In this document: one piece after another, positions 5,799 through 6,418 of the stretch
How positions within the stretch are numbered: the stretch's first letter is position 1
How the letters are laid out: each line of letters begins with the position of its first letter
Source: Bacillota bacterium
GTDB taxonomy: Bacteria; Bacillota; Syntrophomonadia; Syntrophomonadales; Syntrophomonadaceae
Assembly (NCBI GenBank): GCA_017861475.1
Contig: JAGFXV010000092.1
Location: 1-6,418, forward strand
Reading direction: 5' to 3'
Length of the DNA: 6,418 nucleotides
Notes under the pieces: generated by a model
Seen by the model: only the letters and a program-made list of their open reading frames with translations
Databases searched by the model: none
Told to the model about the DNA's origin: nothing
Translations under genes and position numbers: made by a program

Positions 5799-5826
5799 AA
5801 AAAAAATCCTCGCTGGTTGGCGAGGA
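5799..5826 (-). terminator. Intrinsic terminator in the leader of the NifV-like gene
   Basis: On the minus strand TCCTCGC (5820-5826) pairs perfectly with GCGAGGA (5807-5813) around a 6-base loop, followed at once by eight T (5799-5806). It is a textbook intrinsic terminator but lies before the gene, about 19 bases ahead of the first ATG. It would therefore end transcription in the leader unless it is overridden. The upstream PHP gene ends more than 300 bases away, so this is more easily read as an attenuator than as the end of that gene. Confidence 0.85.
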
Positions 5827-5921
5827 CTGCTTTGCCCATTATTAATTCAGCTGCATTTATAAAATTTCTTCTTATTATTATACTTCCAGCTCATAAATGC
5901 AACATGTTTTCCAAAGCATCC
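5824..5921 (-). promoter_or_regulatory. Candidate riboswitch-like switching domain before the NifV-like gene
   Basis: In the minus-strand RNA two helices nest. The outer one pairs TGCTTTG (5912-5918) with CAAAGCA (5828-5834). The inner one pairs TGCATTTAT (5893-5901) with ATAAATGCA (5852-5860). Both are perfect, with 10- and 17-base internal loops and a 32-base terminal loop. The outer helix can be lengthened by GGA (5919-5921) pairing with TCC (5824-5826) past one bulged G. Those three bases are also the first bases of the terminator stem, so the two structures compete. This is the layout of an aptamer plus expression platform. I do not recognise the class. A TATAAG -10-like sequence at 6021-6026 could start a leader of about 240 bases, but I see no good -35. 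Confidence 0.45.
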
Positions 5922-5944
5922 TGTATACTTACACTACTGTCCTT

Positions 5945-5993
5945 CCAAGCGCCAAGAAGTGAGATGTCATATCACATCGTCACTTCGGCTTGG
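5945..5993 (-). repeat. Long imperfect hairpin in the leader region
   Basis: The inner arms are GAAGTGAGATGT (5956-5967) and its complement 5974-5986 with one bulged base, around the 6-base loop CATATC. After an asymmetric internal loop the stem continues with CCAAGC (5945-5950) pairing GCTTGG (5988-5993). There is no T tract, so it is not a terminator. TTGGC at 5990-5994 can instead pair with GCCAA at 6009-6013, so an alternative fold exists. It may be part of the leader RNA or a palindromic intergenic repeat. Confidence 0.55.
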
Positions 5994-6029
5994 CTTCAGG
6001 AAGACAATGCCAAACCTTGACTTATATAT

Positions 6030-6073
6030 AAAAAAAATGATACAAAGCTTCATGTTTAGAAACAAAGAAGCTT
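6030..6073 (-). terminator. Weak candidate terminator after the PHP-domain gene
   Basis: AAGCTTC (6045-6051) and GAAGCTT (6067-6073) pair perfectly, with GTTT and AAAC able to add four pairs inside. On the minus strand eight T follow (6030-6037), but only after a 7-base gap, and the stem is AT-rich. Its position, 67 bases past the PHP gene stop, fits. No other terminator separates that gene from the leader region. Confidence 0.4.
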
Positions 6074-6140
6074 GCCATAAGAAGAATCAGATTTGTTGAA
6101 GATGGAAAATTTCAAGGCGGGAAATGAATGCTTGACTTGA

Positions 6141-6418
6141 TCAGGCCTTTTTACGGGCAGCTTCTTTTTTATGCCAGTCAAGAAAATAATTGATCATTTG
6201 AGAAGAGGCATTAATAATTTGACTTGGACGAATGCCAACTTTGGCTGCTAGCGCTAATGCTTTTTCGTTTTCTCCCACGTTGTAACATATGTGGGCATCA
6301 CTGTTGATGGCTACCAGGGCTTTGTATTTTTTGGCCATTTCAGCAAACTTAGTGCAGTTTGGAAAACTGTTCGGCCGGGTAATAAAGGAACTGTTATTCA
6401 GTTCAATCGCTTTGTGAT
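6141..6418 (-). CDS. PHP-domain phosphoesterase, YcdX-like (3' end only, runs off right edge)
   Basis: The last 91 codons of a gene whose start is beyond the right edge; the open frame continues upstream of an internal ATG at 6338 to 6416. The protein reads HKAIELNNSSFITRPNS, then FPNCTKFAEMAKKYKALVAI, then NSDAHICYNVGENEKALALA. This is the C-terminal part of the PHP (polymerase and histidinol phosphatase) fold. 'ALEINNSS' and the 'SDAH' metal-binding Asp and His followed by 'VG....AL' are typical of the YcdX-like hydrolases, cytoplasmic metal-dependent phosphatases. The missing part would carry the N-terminal HxH metal ligands. The tail is basic (KKEAARKKA). It has the same orientation as the NifV-like gene but is separated from it by 360 bases with two terminator-like hairpins, so co-transcription is unlikely. 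The family is fairly sure; the substrate is unknown. Confidence 0.85.
   Translation of the reverse strand, partial: HKAIELNNSSFITRPNSFPNCTKFAEMAKKYKALVAINSDAHICYNVGENEKALALAAKVGIRPSQIINASSQMINYFLDWHKKEAARKKA

Noticed and set aside
5817..6020. 67-codon plus-strand ORF
   Set aside because: It starts in the loop of the leader terminator and crosses the structured leader hairpins. It has no ribosome binding site.
5781..6020. T-box leader before the NifV-like gene
   Set aside because: The terminator resembles those of T-boxes and a TGGG lies nearby (minus strand, about 5835-5838), but the conserved AGGGTGGNACCGCG antiterminator sequence is absent and the leader is short for a complete stem I.

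Overview
The window looks like chromosomal DNA of a low-to-moderate GC, anaerobic, endospore-forming Bacillota (Firmicute). Three things point that way: strong GGAGG-type ribosome binding sites, the 5' end of a GerA/SpoVAF-type spore germination gene at the left edge, and oxygen-sensitive style metabolism (a radical SAM enzyme, a NifX-type cofactor protein, a NifV-like synthase). A Sporomusa-like or clostridial lineage would fit, but this is inference. I see no IS element, CRISPR array, tRNA or rRNA.

Layout, left to right. (1) Positions 1-120, minus strand: start of a spore germination protein that runs off the edge. (2) 225-261: a strong symmetrical terminator. (3) 348-3607: five minus-strand genes read right to left: GNAT acetyltransferase, DJ-1/PfpI protein, ADP-ribosylglycohydrolase, PflX-type radical SAM protein, and a NifX-domain protein with a histidine tail. 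The first three are tightly packed. The last two follow after gaps of 87 and 45 bp and may be co-transcribed. (4) 3608-3964: an AT-rich divergent intergenic region with promoter-like elements on both strands and two inverted repeats. (5) 3965-4807, plus strand: a 280-residue protein I do not recognise. (6) 4849-4896: a convergent terminator with an 18-bp perfect stem. (7) 4917-5774, minus strand: a short NifV/homocitrate-synthase-like protein consisting of the TIM barrel only. (8) 5781-6140: a non-coding region with a large hairpin, a nested two-helix domain and an intrinsic terminator just before the NifV-like gene. (9) 6141-6418, minus strand: the 3' end of a PHP-domain phosphoesterase whose start lies beyond the right edge.

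How the genes may work together. Two separate transcription units carry proteins related to nitrogenase cofactor biology (the NifX domain and the NifV barrel), and a DraG-superfamily hydrolase sits near the NifX gene. No nitrogenase structural gene is present, so involvement in nitrogen fixation is only a possibility. The most interesting item is the leader of the NifV-like gene. Its outer helix shares three bases with the terminator stem, so the two cannot form completely at the same time, which is the architecture of a transcription-attenuating riboswitch or similar element. I could not match it to a class I know.
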